Below the pieces are notes generated by a model, which saw only the letters and a list, made by a program, of their open reading frames with translations, made no database searches and was not told the DNA's origin. From CBDCPI01 sp965220245 (GTDB taxonomy: Bacteria > Chloroflexota > Dehalococcoidia > Lucifugimonadales > UBA3495): a DNA stretch of 64,000 nt. The number at the start of each line of letters is the position of its first letter. Position 1 is the stretch's first letter. The position numbers and the translations under genes are program-made. The stretch spans positions 1 through 64,000 of the forward strand of contig CBDCPI010000002.1 of assembly GCA_965220245.1 (NCBI GenBank). Reading direction: 5' to 3'. Shown piece by piece: positions 53,700 through 62,130 of this stretch.

Positions 53700-53834
53700 A
53701 ACGCAAAGGCGCAAGGACGCAATGGCGCGAGGTTTCTTCTGCTTATTCCTTTGAACGCCGCTGGCGCCTTCGTGTACCGCTCACTCTAAACGCTTTTCGA
53801 CCCTTGCGTCTCTGCGTCATTGCGCCTTTGCGTT
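53700..53834. repeat. Inverted-repeat element with GCGCAA-type ends
   Basis: AACGCAAAGGCGCAA (53700-53714) matches TTGCGCCTTTGCGTT (53820-53834) perfectly in inverse. The element lies in the 230-bp gap before the TcuA-like gene end and is related to the hairpin at 8218-8295. No coding capacity. Confidence 0.7.
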
Positions 53835-53880
53835 ACCACCTGTCCGTTCAGGATGAGCGGACTTGATCGTAGGCGCTAAG

Positions 53881-55374
53881 TCAGTCTTTTAAGGCCATAG
53901 CATCTTGGCCGGCGCTGATGCCAGCCAAGCGCCCAAACACCATGCCCGCCGAAAGACCCGAGCCGCCGGGATAGTTGTAGTAGAACAGGCCGCCGACCAT
54001 TTCCCCGGCAGCATAAAGGCCCGGTATCGGCTCTTGGCTGTTGGTTACCACTTGCCCCCGGGTGTCGATCTTAACGCCGCCGAAGGTAAACGTGATGCCG
54101 CAGGTGACGGCATAGCCCAGGTAGGGCGGAGTGTCGATGGGTTGAGCCCAGTTGCTCTTGGGTGGACTGACGCCCTCGGCCGCCCGGCCGTCTTTAATCG
54201 TCGGATTGTAGGGGATGTCGGTCCGGACTGCGGCGTTGAACTCCCCCACGGTACGGACCAACCCGGCAGGGTCGATGTCCAATCGCTGGGCCAATTCCTC
54301 GATAGTGTTGGCCTCGGCCATCGTAACTTGAGGTATGCGGTACTCATCGCGCAGCAGGTGCTTAACTTTGTCGTCGAAAATCTGAAAAGCGAGCCCTTGG
54401 GGCTGGGTGAGCAGGGCCCGGCCGTAGGTTACGTAAGTATAATTCCGGAAGTCGGCCCCCTCGTCCAAGAACCGCTGCCCATCGAGGTTGACGATTATCC
54501 CGAAGGGATAGGAATGTTTTTGGTAGAGCTCGGTGATGGTGCGGTCGCCAAAAGCGGGGGCGTTCATATCCCAGGCCACCGCGTGGCAACTGCTCCAGTG
54601 CCCGTGGGCTTGGGCCCCCACGTCCAGCGCCATTTTAATGCCGTCGCCGGTGTTGTAGGGAATCCCTCGGACCTTGACCAGTTCCCAACCGGGACCCAGG
54701 TACCGGCTGCGCATCTCGGCATTGGCTTCAAAGCCGCCCGCCGCCAAGACTACCGACCGGGCCGAGATGTCCTCAAATCCCTTGGGGCCAAGTACTCGGA
54801 GGCCGCTTACCCGCCCCAGGTTGTCTTGGAGCAGGCTCACGCCCTGGGTCGAGTAGCGGACTTCCACGCCGGCACGCCGGGCCGCCTCGAATTGCTGGTC
54901 CGACAGTCCTTTGCCGGCGCCCACCGCCTCGACCAACAGACCCCCCCAAAAACGGAACTTGTCTCCATCCTTGAACGCTTGGCGGCCGTAGGAAAGGATA
55001 AAGCGGACCCCTTTTTCTCTCAGCCATTGCATAGTGGGTAACGACTGGCTGACTAGAATTTGGGCCAGCTCAGGGTCGGACAAGCCCTGGGTAACCCGCA
55101 TCATGTCGTCGTAAAACTGGTCTTGGGTGTAGCTGCCGACGTCGACCGACTCCTCCTCGGTGGGGGACATGTCGGGGATTAGGGTCTTAATGTCTTCAAT
55201 TCCGTCGAAAGCGACCCGGATAATCCCGCCGGTAAAGTAGGTGTTGCCCCCGCGAAAATACTCCGGGGCTTTTTCCACCACCAGCACCGAGCCGCAGTGT
55301 TCCTTGGCCGACAGGGCCGCGCTGAGGGCCGCGTTGCCGGCCCCGACTACGACGACGTCATAAGGTTCTGGCAA
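53881..55374 (-). CDS. FAD-dependent dehydrogenase of the TcuA/fumarate reductase flavoprotein family
   Basis: 497 residues. Rossmann FAD motif DVVVVGAGNAALSAALSA, GGNTYFTGGIIRVAFDG, ARSVVLAAGGFEANAEM, YAVTCGITFTFGGVKIDT, and the C-terminal FAD block PIPGLYAAGEMVGGLFYYNYPGGSGLSAG. Closest in layout to tricarballylate dehydrogenase TcuA and 3-ketosteroid dehydrogenase-like enzymes. The start is a TTG at 55374 with GGAGG about 6 nt upstream. No TcuB/TcuC partner is adjacent. Confidence 0.9.
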   Translation of the reverse strand: MPEPYDVVVVGAGNAALSAALSAKEHCGSVLVVEKAPEYFRGGNTYFTGGIIRVAFDGIEDIKTLIPDMSPTEEESVDVGSYTQDQFYDDMMRVTQGLSDPELAQILVSQSLPTMQWLREKGVRFILSYGRQAFKDGDKFRFWGGLLVEAVGAGKGLSDQQFEAARRAGVEVRYSTQGVSLLQDNLGRVSGLRVLGPKGFEDISARSVVLAAGGFEANAEMRSRYLGPGWELVKVRGIPYNTGDGIKMALDVGAQAHGHWSSCHAVAWDMNAPAFGDRTITELYQKHSYPFGIIVNLDGQRFLDEGADFRNYTYVTYGRALLTQPQGLAFQIFDDKVKHLLRDEYRIPQVTMAEANTIEELAQRLDIDPAGLVRTVGEFNAAVRTDIPYNPTIKDGRAAEGVSPPKSNWAQPIDTPPYLGYAVTCGITFTFGGVKIDTRGQVVTNSQEPIPGLYAAGEMVGGLFYYNYPGGSGLSAGMVFGRLAGISAGQDAMALKD

Positions 55375-55473
55375 CGCGCACCTCCAAGGGGTTGACTGAG
55401 GGATTGCCCGGAGCCGGGCCGTCCCTATGATAACCTGTCACTGGTCCAGCCTCAAGAACGGGTTGCTCCGGTC

Positions 55474-55806
55474 CAGGGTCTTTCAATTGTCATTCTAAAG
55501 GAGTCCTTCGACTTGGCTCAGGATAAACTCCGCGACTGAAGAATCTAAAGCCCTTGTCCAGAACCAACCTTGGCTTGCCGGAGGGATTTTAGACCCCTCA
55601 CTCCGTTCGGGGTGACAACTACTGATACGTGAATCAACAACTAAACTCGGAGGCACCCTCACCCGTCATTCCCGCGAAAGCGGGAATCCAGGAGTGCTAT
55701 TAGCCAGCTACGTTCCTTTCCCTTCGACGTGGATGGATTCCCGCGAAAGCGGGAATGACAGTATGGCTTGGTTTAGAAACTTATTCACGCATCAGTAAAA
55801 GACCCC
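55474..55806. mobile_element. Family-1 MITE interrupted by a family-2 MITE (nested insertion)
   Basis: A family-1 element opens with CAGGGTCTTTCAATTGTCA at 55474. Its right end is interrupted after GGGGTGACAA (55618), and AAAGACCC resumes at about 55798-55805. Between them lies a complete family-2 element, CTACTGATACGTGAAT... to ...TTCACGCATCAGTAAA (about 55619-55800), with TCCCGCGAAAGCGGGA palindromes. These elements fill most of the 516-bp gap from 55375 to 55890; I see no gene there. Confidence 0.8.
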
Positions 55807-55890
55807 CGTCCTCCCGGGCCAAAACTTGCCCAAGAATTGGCCGCATATTAAGATGTTGCCAGAATTTTGAACCGGGAGTGGATTACGGTA

Positions 55891-56859
55891 ATGAAAGCAG
55901 CAAGACTAGCCGGGCCTAAACACTTTGAGTTTATTGACACCGAGATGCCAGTCGCCGCCGATGGCCAGTGCTTGGTCAAGCTGGAGCGGGTGTCGGTGTG
56001 CGGCAGCGACATCCGCCACGGGTACCAGGTGCACCCGGAGGAAGAATACCCCATGGACCCGGGCCAGCCGTGCCACGAGTTGGCCGGTGTGATCGTGGAA
56101 AGCCGTACCGACAGCTTTCACGAAGGCCAAAGGGCCATCGTTATTCCGCAGCGGGGCGGCGGCGGACTGATGGAGTACATGGTGTCGAGTCCGGATAGGA
56201 TGATCTTGCTGCCCGACGAAGGCCCGCTGGACGAGTGGGTCATGTGCCAGCCTTCGGGGACCGTCCTCTATTCCTGTCAGCAAATGCCCAACCTGCTGGG
56301 GAAAAACGTGGTGGTATTGGGCCAAGGCAGCATCGGCCTGAGCTTCACCATGATTACTTCCCGGTGCGGGGCCAGAAGCGTTATTGGCGCCGATCTGCTG
56401 GACTACCGGCTGGAAAAGTCCAAACTATTCGGAGCGACCCATACGGTCAATCCGGATAAAGAGAATATCGACGAAGCGGTAGCCGAGATTACCCAAGGCC
56501 ACGGCCCTGATGTGGTGGTGGAAGCCGCCGGATACCCCGACACCTTCAGTATGGCCCTGCGGCTGGTGCGGCAGTTCGGGACCGTCATTGTGTTTGGGGT
56601 CCAGACCGACGATTTCATCCCCATCGAGCACAATCTACTCATGGATAAACAGATGAGGATCGTTCCCACCACCGGCGCGCGCAGTGGCGACCCCACATCG
56701 CACATCAAAGAGATCGTGGGGCTCAGGGAACGGGGCTGGTGCGATCCCGCCGGTCTGATAACTCACCGCGTTGGCTTTTCCGAGGTGCAGACGGCCTATG
56801 ATATGTATGAGCAGCGGCTGGACAATGTCGTAAAGGTCGTGATGAACATAAACGAGTAG
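55891..56859 (+). CDS. Zinc-type MDR family alcohol dehydrogenase
   Basis: 322 residues: KAARLAGPKHFEFIDTEMP, catalytic zinc ligands in SVCGSDIRHG and GQPCHELAGVI (histidine-glutamate), and the NAD(P) motif VVLGQGSIGLSF. The four-cysteine structural zinc loop is absent: after VIPQRGGGG the sequence passes straight to the second lobe. This is common in shorter L-threonine/sorbitol-type MDR members. ATG 55891 starts at the conserved MKAARL; TTG 55867 is possible. Confidence 0.88.
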   Translation: MKAARLAGPKHFEFIDTEMPVAADGQCLVKLERVSVCGSDIRHGYQVHPEEEYPMDPGQPCHELAGVIVESRTDSFHEGQRAIVIPQRGGGGLMEYMVSSPDRMILLPDEGPLDEWVMCQPSGTVLYSCQQMPNLLGKNVVVLGQGSIGLSFTMITSRCGARSVIGADLLDYRLEKSKLFGATHTVNPDKENIDEAVAEITQGHGPDVVVEAAGYPDTFSMALRLVRQFGTVIVFGVQTDDFIPIEHNLLMDKQMRIVPTTGARSGDPTSHIKEIVGLRERGWCDPAGLITHRVGFSEVQTAYDMYEQRLDNVVKVVMNINE

Positions 56860-56901
56860 AGCGGCAGAGTCTGCGGCCAATAAGAAGGCGGGAGGGGGAC
56901 T

Positions 56902-57849
56902 GTGGAACCAGGTTTGGAGATCAGGATGGTATGGGAAAACCTGGCGTTGGCTATGGCGCTTTGGTCCGGGGCAAGGAAGGGCCTGATTACCAAGGACCAT
57001 CTGCCTTTGGGCCGCACCTTAATCCCGACCGCCAACGGAAAGCTGGTCCAGGTATTCAATCCATTGGAGTTGAAAAACGAGCAAGACCTGGCCCGGTGCA
57101 TTAACAACCAAGTACGCGGCGCGGTCACATTCTCGGCGATGCAGACTTCTAGTACCCTGGATTGGGTCTTTGACTATCCTCCGCTGCGGGAGCCCGATGC
57201 TGATTTGCGAGGCGCTCGCTGCGCGATCTATTTGCTGAACCTGGCCTTGAGTGAAGGGCTGGTCGCGCCGGTTTGGACTTGTCCCGAGGGTTACCGCCAA
57301 CGCTTTGAAGTACACCCCATAGACTTTGTTTTGGATGCTACTTCCTTGGATGGGAAGCCGGTCTATTGGGAAGACTTTGGCGGTCTGGAAAAGTATCTAG
57401 ACCTGTTGCAGTTTTGCATCGATCGGGTTGAAGACCCTCAAGGGAGCGCCGGGGATGCCGGGCCGCTTGAGGTTACAACCACTCCGGAGGAGGTTCCGGC
57501 CGAGGTGTCGGCGACCCCCGCGGAAGTGTTGACCGCACCCGAGGAAGTCTTGGCCTGTGCGGACCAGTTGGCCATGACGGCCTCGGAGAGTGAGCCGGTG
57601 ACGGCTTTTCTTGATGCCAAGTGCGTGGCAGACCCGGGGTCGTACACCATTGCCAGCGAACTGTACCAAGAGTACTTGGCTTGGTGCCAAGACACCGGCC
57701 AAATCCCATTGGTGCAGCGAAGCTTCGGGATTCAACTGACCAAGCTGGGCTTCGAACGCAAGCGCCGGGGCCGGGGACGCCACTGGTGGAAAGGGCTGCA
57801 ACCGGTCAACCCCGGTGCTGAGGACGAACCGGACGGCGTCAGCCGGTAG
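56902..57849 (+). CDS. Uncharacterised N-terminal domain fused to a phage primase-type C-terminal winged helix
   Basis: 315 residues. Residues 1-175 (WENLALAMALWSGARKGLI, LVQVFNPLELKNEQDLARC, VRGAVTFSAMQTSSTLDW) match nothing I recognise. A threonine/valine/proline-rich linker follows (about 180-220), then F..AKCVADPGSYTIASELYQEYLAWCQDTGQIPL, LTKLGFERKRRGRGRHWWKGL, the pattern of the tail after D5/P4-type phage primases. The GTG at 56902 has GGGAGGGGG just before it. A DNA-binding or regulatory role is plausible; nothing fixes it. Confidence 0.6.
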   Translation: MEPGLEIRMVWENLALAMALWSGARKGLITKDHLPLGRTLIPTANGKLVQVFNPLELKNEQDLARCINNQVRGAVTFSAMQTSSTLDWVFDYPPLREPDADLRGARCAIYLLNLALSEGLVAPVWTCPEGYRQRFEVHPIDFVLDATSLDGKPVYWEDFGGLEKYLDLLQFCIDRVEDPQGSAGDAGPLEVTTTPEEVPAEVSATPAEVLTAPEEVLACADQLAMTASESEPVTAFLDAKCVADPGSYTIASELYQEYLAWCQDTGQIPLVQRSFGIQLTKLGFERKRRGRGRHWWKGLQPVNPGAEDEPDGVSR

Positions 57850-57902
57850 CCCCCAAGTTAAAGACCTTAGCCGTCCGGCCCGGACGGCGGCGCCAAGCTT
57901 CT

Positions 57903-58058
57903 TCAACAGCCGGGCTGGCCCAGGTTGGTACAGCAACCTTTCCGGGTCCGCAGCTTGAGGAAGCTGTTGGCCAAGACTAACAGCAGCTTGCGGCCCAAGG
58001 GCATGGGCTGGCGCAGATTGGCCAGAGGCGTGAAAGGAAGGCGCTCTCCTTGACACAT
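57903..58058 (-). CDS. Small cysteine-tailed basic protein
   Basis: 51 residues: MCQGERLPFTPLANLRQPM, then LGRKLLLVLANSFLKLRTRKG and the tail CCTNLGQPGC. A basic helix and a cluster of three cysteines at the end suggest metal or Fe-S binding. No clear ribosome site. The sequence is clearly protein-like, with a dense LRQPMPLGRKLLL helix, but I cannot name a family with certainty. Confidence 0.5.
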   Translation of the reverse strand: MCQGERLPFTPLANLRQPMPLGRKLLLVLANSFLKLRTRKGCCTNLGQPGC

Positions 58059-58115
58059 AGCATGTCAATTATGGGCCGGGTCTCACCATTTCGCAATCAG
58101 GGACCTTCAAAATCA

Positions 58116-58236
58116 GGGTCTTTTAATTGTCATTCCGAGCGCAGCGAGGAACCTAAAATTCTCGCCGGAATAAACGTCGCCTTGCCAGAGGAATTTTAGA
58201 CCCTTCACTCCGTTCAGGGTGACAGTGAACGGGGGC
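58116..58236. repeat. Partial family-1 MITE
   Basis: It begins CAGGGTCTTTTAATTGTCATT, one base different from intact family-1 ends, and continues with family-1 inner sequence to CTCCGTTCAGGGTGACAG. The right terminal repeat is missing. It lies before the MmgE/PrpD gene in the 434-bp gap that also holds the small gene at 57903. Confidence 0.7.
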
Positions 58237-58283
58237 AGGGTGACAGAATGCGATAGACCTGCTTCAAAACCGGAGAGGATGCG

Positions 58284-59633
58284 ATGTCTGCCGATTACAT
58301 GGACCGTTTGTCAGAATTCGTTGCCCAAACCCGGCTGGAGGACCTAGCCTCCTCTACCGTTAACGCCGCCAAAACGGTAATCCTCGACACCATCGGCGCG
58401 GTGCTGGCGGGCAGCCGTCTACCCGAGAATGCGAACTTTGCCCGATTGGCCCAGGAAATGGGCGGCACGGGGCCCGCCACTTTGTTGGGGCACTCCGGCA
58501 AGGTCCAGCCCGGCTTTGCCGCCTTGGTGAACGGGACCGCCGGAGTGGCGCTGGAAATGGATGAGGGCAGCCGACTGGGGGGCGGCCATCCGTCCATCCA
58601 CGTTACGCCCGGAGCAATGGCGGTGGCCGAAGCCCAAGGGGCCAGCGGTAAGGCATTCCTGGAAGCCGTGATCATCGGCTATGAGGTAACCGCGCGCATG
58701 GGGGCCGCGACCACCGCCAAAGCCGAAATCCACTCTCACGGGACTTGGGGCACCATTGGCACAGCCGCCGCCGCGGCCCGGCTCTTGGGACTGGACGCCG
58801 CAGAGACGCGCCAAGCGATGAGCATGGCGGTTTCCATGAGCCCGGCCAACACTTGGACGCCCTGTATCGAGGGCGCCACCATTCGCAACCTCTACCCCGG
58901 CCGGTCCGGTTTCCAAGGCATCTTGGCGGCCCAGTTGGTGCGCTGCGGCTTTACCGGAATCAAAGACGCCCCCCGGGACCTTTACGATGGGATTCTCGGC
59001 GATGGGTTTGACGCCAGCGCGGTGCTCGACGGCTTAGGGGAGAGCGGAGGATACCGGATAGAGCGCAACTACTTCAAGTTTCACGCCTGTTGCCTCTATA
59101 ACCACCCGGTTATCGACGCGGTGCAGGCTATTTCCCGAAAGAAGGACTTTACTGCCGCCGAAGTGGAACACATCCGGGTGGAAGCGCCGCCTTTGGCCCT
59201 GATTATGGCCGACCCGGAACCGGAGAATATGCTGGCGGCCAAGTTCTCCATCCCCTACGCGGTGGCCGCGTCGGTGGTGCACGGGGCCACCGACGTTACG
59301 GCCTTCTATCCCGAGAAGGTGGCCGACCGGCAAGTTAGGGCCTTGGCCCGGAAGGTGGAGGTGGCCGCAGACCCGGAGATGAGCCTGCGCCGGTTTGATT
59401 ACCCGTCGGCCCGGGTCACCGTTTTCACGGGAGACGGCCAGGTTTTAACCGAGGAGGTCACGGCCCAATACGGGGACGCCGCCAATCCCGCTCCCCGGGA
59501 AGTATTGCTGGACAAGTTCAATTACTTGGCCAAGGGCACTTTGGGAAGCGCTCGCACGGCGGAGGTGGTGGAGTTGGCCGACCGTTTGGACATGCTGGCG
59601 GACTTGCGGGAGCTAACCGGCTTATTGGCTTAA
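58284..59633 (+). CDS. MmgE/PrpD family protein
   Basis: 449 residues: KTVILDTIGAVLAGSRLPEN, NGTAGVALEMDEGSRLGGGHPSIHVTPGAMAVAEA, AVIIGYEVTARMG, GTWGTIGTAAAAARLLGLD, and FKFHACCLYNHPVIDAV. The EMDEGSRLGGGHP block matches the MmgE/PrpD active-site region. Members dehydrate 2-methylcitrate or isomerise cis-aconitate and related acids; the specific acid is unknown without prpB/prpC nearby. GGAG precedes ATG 58284. Confidence 0.9.
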   Translation: MSADYMDRLSEFVAQTRLEDLASSTVNAAKTVILDTIGAVLAGSRLPENANFARLAQEMGGTGPATLLGHSGKVQPGFAALVNGTAGVALEMDEGSRLGGGHPSIHVTPGAMAVAEAQGASGKAFLEAVIIGYEVTARMGAATTAKAEIHSHGTWGTIGTAAAAARLLGLDAAETRQAMSMAVSMSPANTWTPCIEGATIRNLYPGRSGFQGILAAQLVRCGFTGIKDAPRDLYDGILGDGFDASAVLDGLGESGGYRIERNYFKFHACCLYNHPVIDAVQAISRKKDFTAAEVEHIRVEAPPLALIMADPEPENMLAAKFSIPYAVAASVVHGATDVTAFYPEKVADRQVRALARKVEVAADPEMSLRRFDYPSARVTVFTGDGQVLTEEVTAQYGDAANPAPREVLLDKFNYLAKGTLGSARTAEVVELADRLDMLADLRELTGLLA

Positions 59634-59636
59634 GGG

Positions 59637-60344
59637 TTATCTCCCCCGCTCGTCCCCCCAGAGGAGGATGTGGAGCCGGGTGGAGAAGCGAAACCCTTCC
59701 TTGATGCAGGCTTCGCTGAGCCATTGGCTGCGGTCTCGGAGGGCATCCGGATTTTGGCCCTCGGGCATCAGAATGATGCGCTGCGGCGGTAGGCCGTAAT
59801 TGTCTCTAAGGGCGCACACCTCGTCCACGTCACTCGGCGTAACCACCACAAACTTGAAGTAAGCCCCCGGCAGCAAGCGAAAGGCCTCGAGGACTCCGGG
59901 CACTTCCCGGCGGTCCTTGAAATTCCCCGAGTTGCTTAACTTGGGGGACACGTTCCATTGGTCGATGGCTTCGGCCATCTCTGGAGAGGGAGCAATGGTG
60001 CCGTTGGTCTCCACCTCTACCCGGAATCCCGCCCTCTTTACCGAACCTACTAGCGGGGCCAGGGCCTCTTGTTGCAGCAGCGGCTCGCCGCCGGTGATTA
60101 CCATGTTACGGCAAGGGTAACCCAGGAGGCGTTCCTCCACTTGGCGCCAGTCCATCGAGATGACTTCCCGGTTGTAGTCGTGATTGGCCCAGTCCCAAGT
60201 GTACTTGGTGTCGCACCAGCGGCAAGCCAAGTTGCAGGTAGCCAGCCTGAGAAACACCGAAGGAGTGCCCAGGGTAGGCCCTTCGCCTTGTAGGGAATAA
60301 AACACCTCGGGCTCGCCGCTGATTTGTCGGCTTACGCGGAGCAT
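59637..60344 (-). CDS. queE: 7-carboxy-7-deazaguanine synthase
   Basis: A 235-residue radical-SAM enzyme turning 6-carboxytetrahydropterin into 7-carboxy-7-deazaguanine. The cluster motif is CNLACRWCDT (C-x3-C-x2-C), preceded by VFYSLQGEGPTLGTPSVFLRL; VITGGEPLLQ and VETNGT follow. It starts directly after the queC stop (TAA-ATG) and ends the operon queF-queD-queC-queE, tail to tail with the MmgE/PrpD gene. Confidence 0.94.
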   Translation of the reverse strand: MLRVSRQISGEPEVFYSLQGEGPTLGTPSVFLRLATCNLACRWCDTKYTWDWANHDYNREVISMDWRQVEERLLGYPCRNMVITGGEPLLQQEALAPLVGSVKRAGFRVEVETNGTIAPSPEMAEAIDQWNVSPKLSNSGNFKDRREVPGVLEAFRLLPGAYFKFVVVTPSDVDEVCALRDNYGLPPQRIILMPEGQNPDALRDRSQWLSEACIKEGFRFSTRLHILLWGDERGR

Positions 60345-61087
60345 TTAGTCTGCTACTCCCAAGCGGCGCAGCAGCGGGTCCTCGACTCCGGCTTCCTGAA
60401 AGCCCTTGGCCCGGAGAAGGCAGCTATCGCAGACCCCGCAGGGGGTGGCGTCGCCTTGGTAACAGCTCCACGTCAGCTCCAAGGGCGCTTTTATTTCCAG
60501 GGCCAGGCGGATAATCTCGCCTTGGACATTTCGATTATGGGCGTCTCCACTTGTACCGGCACGCCATACTCGGTCCACATTTTGCTGCCGTACCGGAGCG
60601 CCTCGGCCATTTGGGCGAAGTATTCGGGACGGCAGTCGGGATAGCCGCTGTAGTCGATGGCGTTCGGCGCCATGAACAGGCTGGCTTGTACCTCTTCCGG
60701 GTCGACTCCCTCGACCTCTATGGCGTGGAGGATGTGACTCTCCAAGTAAGCCGAGGCCAGCGACAAGAAGATGGTGTTTCGCAAAGGCACGTAGGTAATG
60801 GGAATGCTGGCCCCCATCTGCTCTAAGGGCCGGTGCTCCGGCACCGGAAAACGGTCCGGGTTGGTCAAGGCCGAATACCAGGCTACATCTCGCAAGAAGG
60901 CGATGTCTAATAGCTGGTGCCGCAGGCCCAGCACCTCGGCAATGGCTTTGGCGCAGTCCACCTCTTTGCTGTGACTCTGGCCATACTGGAAGGTGATCGC
61001 GGTTAGGTCGTCAGTATGACGCAGCGCATAGGCGGTGACGGTGCTTGAATCCAGACCTCCGGATAGCAGGCTCAAGCCGTATCTCAT
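60345..61087 (-). pseudogene. queC: 7-cyano-7-deazaguanine synthase, single-base frameshift
   Basis: ATP-dependent enzyme making preQ0 from the carboxy precursor. The N-terminal frame (61087 to about 60520) has the PP-loop LSGGLDSST and TYVPLRNTIF, then EMSKARLSAW. The second frame (about 60525 to 60345) continues EIIRLALEIKAPLELTWSCYQG with the zinc ligands C..CGVCDSC. Adding one G in the stretch read AAGGCGAGATT gives MSKAEIIRLALE, the expected joint. Since the other three pathway genes are intact, an assembly error or very recent mutation is likely. Confidence 0.92.
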
Positions 61088-61132
61088 CGCAATTCTTACC
61101 TAACGGCCTTCATTGTATTTAGGATTGGGTAT

Positions 61133-61558
61133 TTAGGATTGGCATTCGGCGTAGTATTCGGCGTACTGGTTTACCGATTCCCATAAGCGGACTTTTTGCG
61201 GCGTCACCCCGCAAAGGTCTCGAACTTTGTGAAACAACTCCCGGCTCATTACTTCGCAGGATGGGTTCTCCCGGTCGAACTGGTAGAGCCTTCCCTTGGC
61301 CGAGGGCTGTAGACCGGAAATGAGCACCGTGTCCCGGCTGTTGGCCAGAAAGGCGTGGTCCCAGTTGTCGTCAATCCAACCTTTGACCCGGCCCTTCAAC
61401 TCGGTGAAGTCGTACACTAACCCCAAGGAGTCCAGGGAAGTCGACTTCAAGAAGACCTCGGCCCGGTAGGTGTGGCCGTGGGGAAAGGCGCACTTTCCCT
61501 CGTAGTCCAACAGGCGATGGCCGCTATCGAAGATTATCTCGATCCTAATTAAGTGCAT
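61133..61558 (-). CDS. queD: 6-carboxytetrahydropterin synthase
   Basis: A 141-residue T-fold enzyme using dihydroneopterin triphosphate. Zinc histidines in DSGHRLLD and PHGHTY, catalytic cysteine in GKCAFPHGH, and the WDHAFLA aspartate/histidine block. The initiating ATG 61558 lies 14 bp inside the end of queF, so translation is coupled. Folate enzymes for the GTP step (folE or folE2) are not in the window. Confidence 0.94.
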   Translation of the reverse strand: MHLIRIEIIFDSGHRLLDYEGKCAFPHGHTYRAEVFLKSTSLDSLGLVYDFTELKGRVKGWIDDNWDHAFLANSRDTVLISGLQPSAKGRLYQFDRENPSCEVMSRELFHKVRDLCGVTPQKVRLWESVNQYAEYYAECQS

Positions 61559-61985
61559 TGCTGCTTCCGCCGGGGTACTCCACCGACACCGAGGTGTGCA
61601 GGCCGCCCCGCACCTTGTAGTCCAGCGTAACTTTCATGGACCGGGGCTGGCAGACGGCGACCAAGTCCTTCAGAATCCGGTTAACCGCATGTTCTTGGAC
61701 AATCCCCACGTCCCGGAAGGAGAGCAGGTAGTATTTCAGCGATTTCAATTCTATGCAACTCTGATCGGGCACATAGTGAATCTCCAGGGCGCCGTAGTCC
61801 GGCAAGCTGGTCCAAGGACAGACGGCGGTGAACTCATCGGTATCCACGTAGACCTCGGTGTCCTGCTCCGGGTACTGGTATTCAAAGGTCAGCAAGCACT
61901 GGGTCTCGATGGCGCTTTCGTCCTTGGAGGGTAATGGACGGTCCAATTCTTCGTACTGGGTGCGCAGTTCTGGTATAGTAGCCAT
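61545..61985 (-). CDS. queF: NADPH-dependent 7-cyano-7-deazaguanine reductase
   Basis: A 146-residue short (type I, unimodular) T-fold nitrile reductase making preQ1. The catalytic cysteine and aspartate are in FTAVCPWTSLPDYG, and the substrate-binding block is CIELKSLKYYL. GGAGG precedes ATG 61985. It is the first gene of queF-D-C-E behind a canonical sigma-70-like promoter. The enzyme commits the pathway to queuosine in tRNA rather than DNA modification. Confidence 0.95.
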   Translation of the reverse strand: MATIPELRTQYEELDRPLPSKDESAIETQCLLTFEYQYPEQDTEVYVDTDEFTAVCPWTSLPDYGALEIHYVPDQSCIELKSLKYYLLSFRDVGIVQEHAVNRILKDLVAVCQPRSMKVTLDYKVRGGLHTSVSVEYPGGSSNALN

Positions 61986-62024
61986 GATGACTCCTCCGGG
62001 GACGCACTACCCTAGTATAGGAAT

Positions 62025-62054
62025 ATCATAGGCACCGGGGTATATTCGTGTCAA
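62025..62054 (-). promoter_or_regulatory. Sigma-70-type promoter of the queF operon
   Basis: On the minus strand TTGACA (62054-62049) and TATGAT (62030-62025) are 18 bp apart, close to the ideal -35/-10 spacing. The predicted start near 62018 leaves a leader of about 30 nt before queF, too short for a preQ1 riboswitch. Confidence 0.75.
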
Positions 62055-62130
62055 AAGGGACCCGGGGCAAAGGGTGCCCGTTGAGCGGCGTCCCGGTAGA
62101 AGATGACATACCCCAATCTGGAGTAACCGG

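Noticed and set aside
57397..58068. Long minus-strand frame over the primase-tail gene
   Set aside because: It is antisense to a convincing gene; only the separate short frame at 57903-58058 looks coding.
61986..62130. preQ1 riboswitch before queF
   Set aside because: A strong promoter at 62025-62054 puts the transcript start about 30 nt from the gene; no room for the aptamer and no matching hairpin/A-rich tail.
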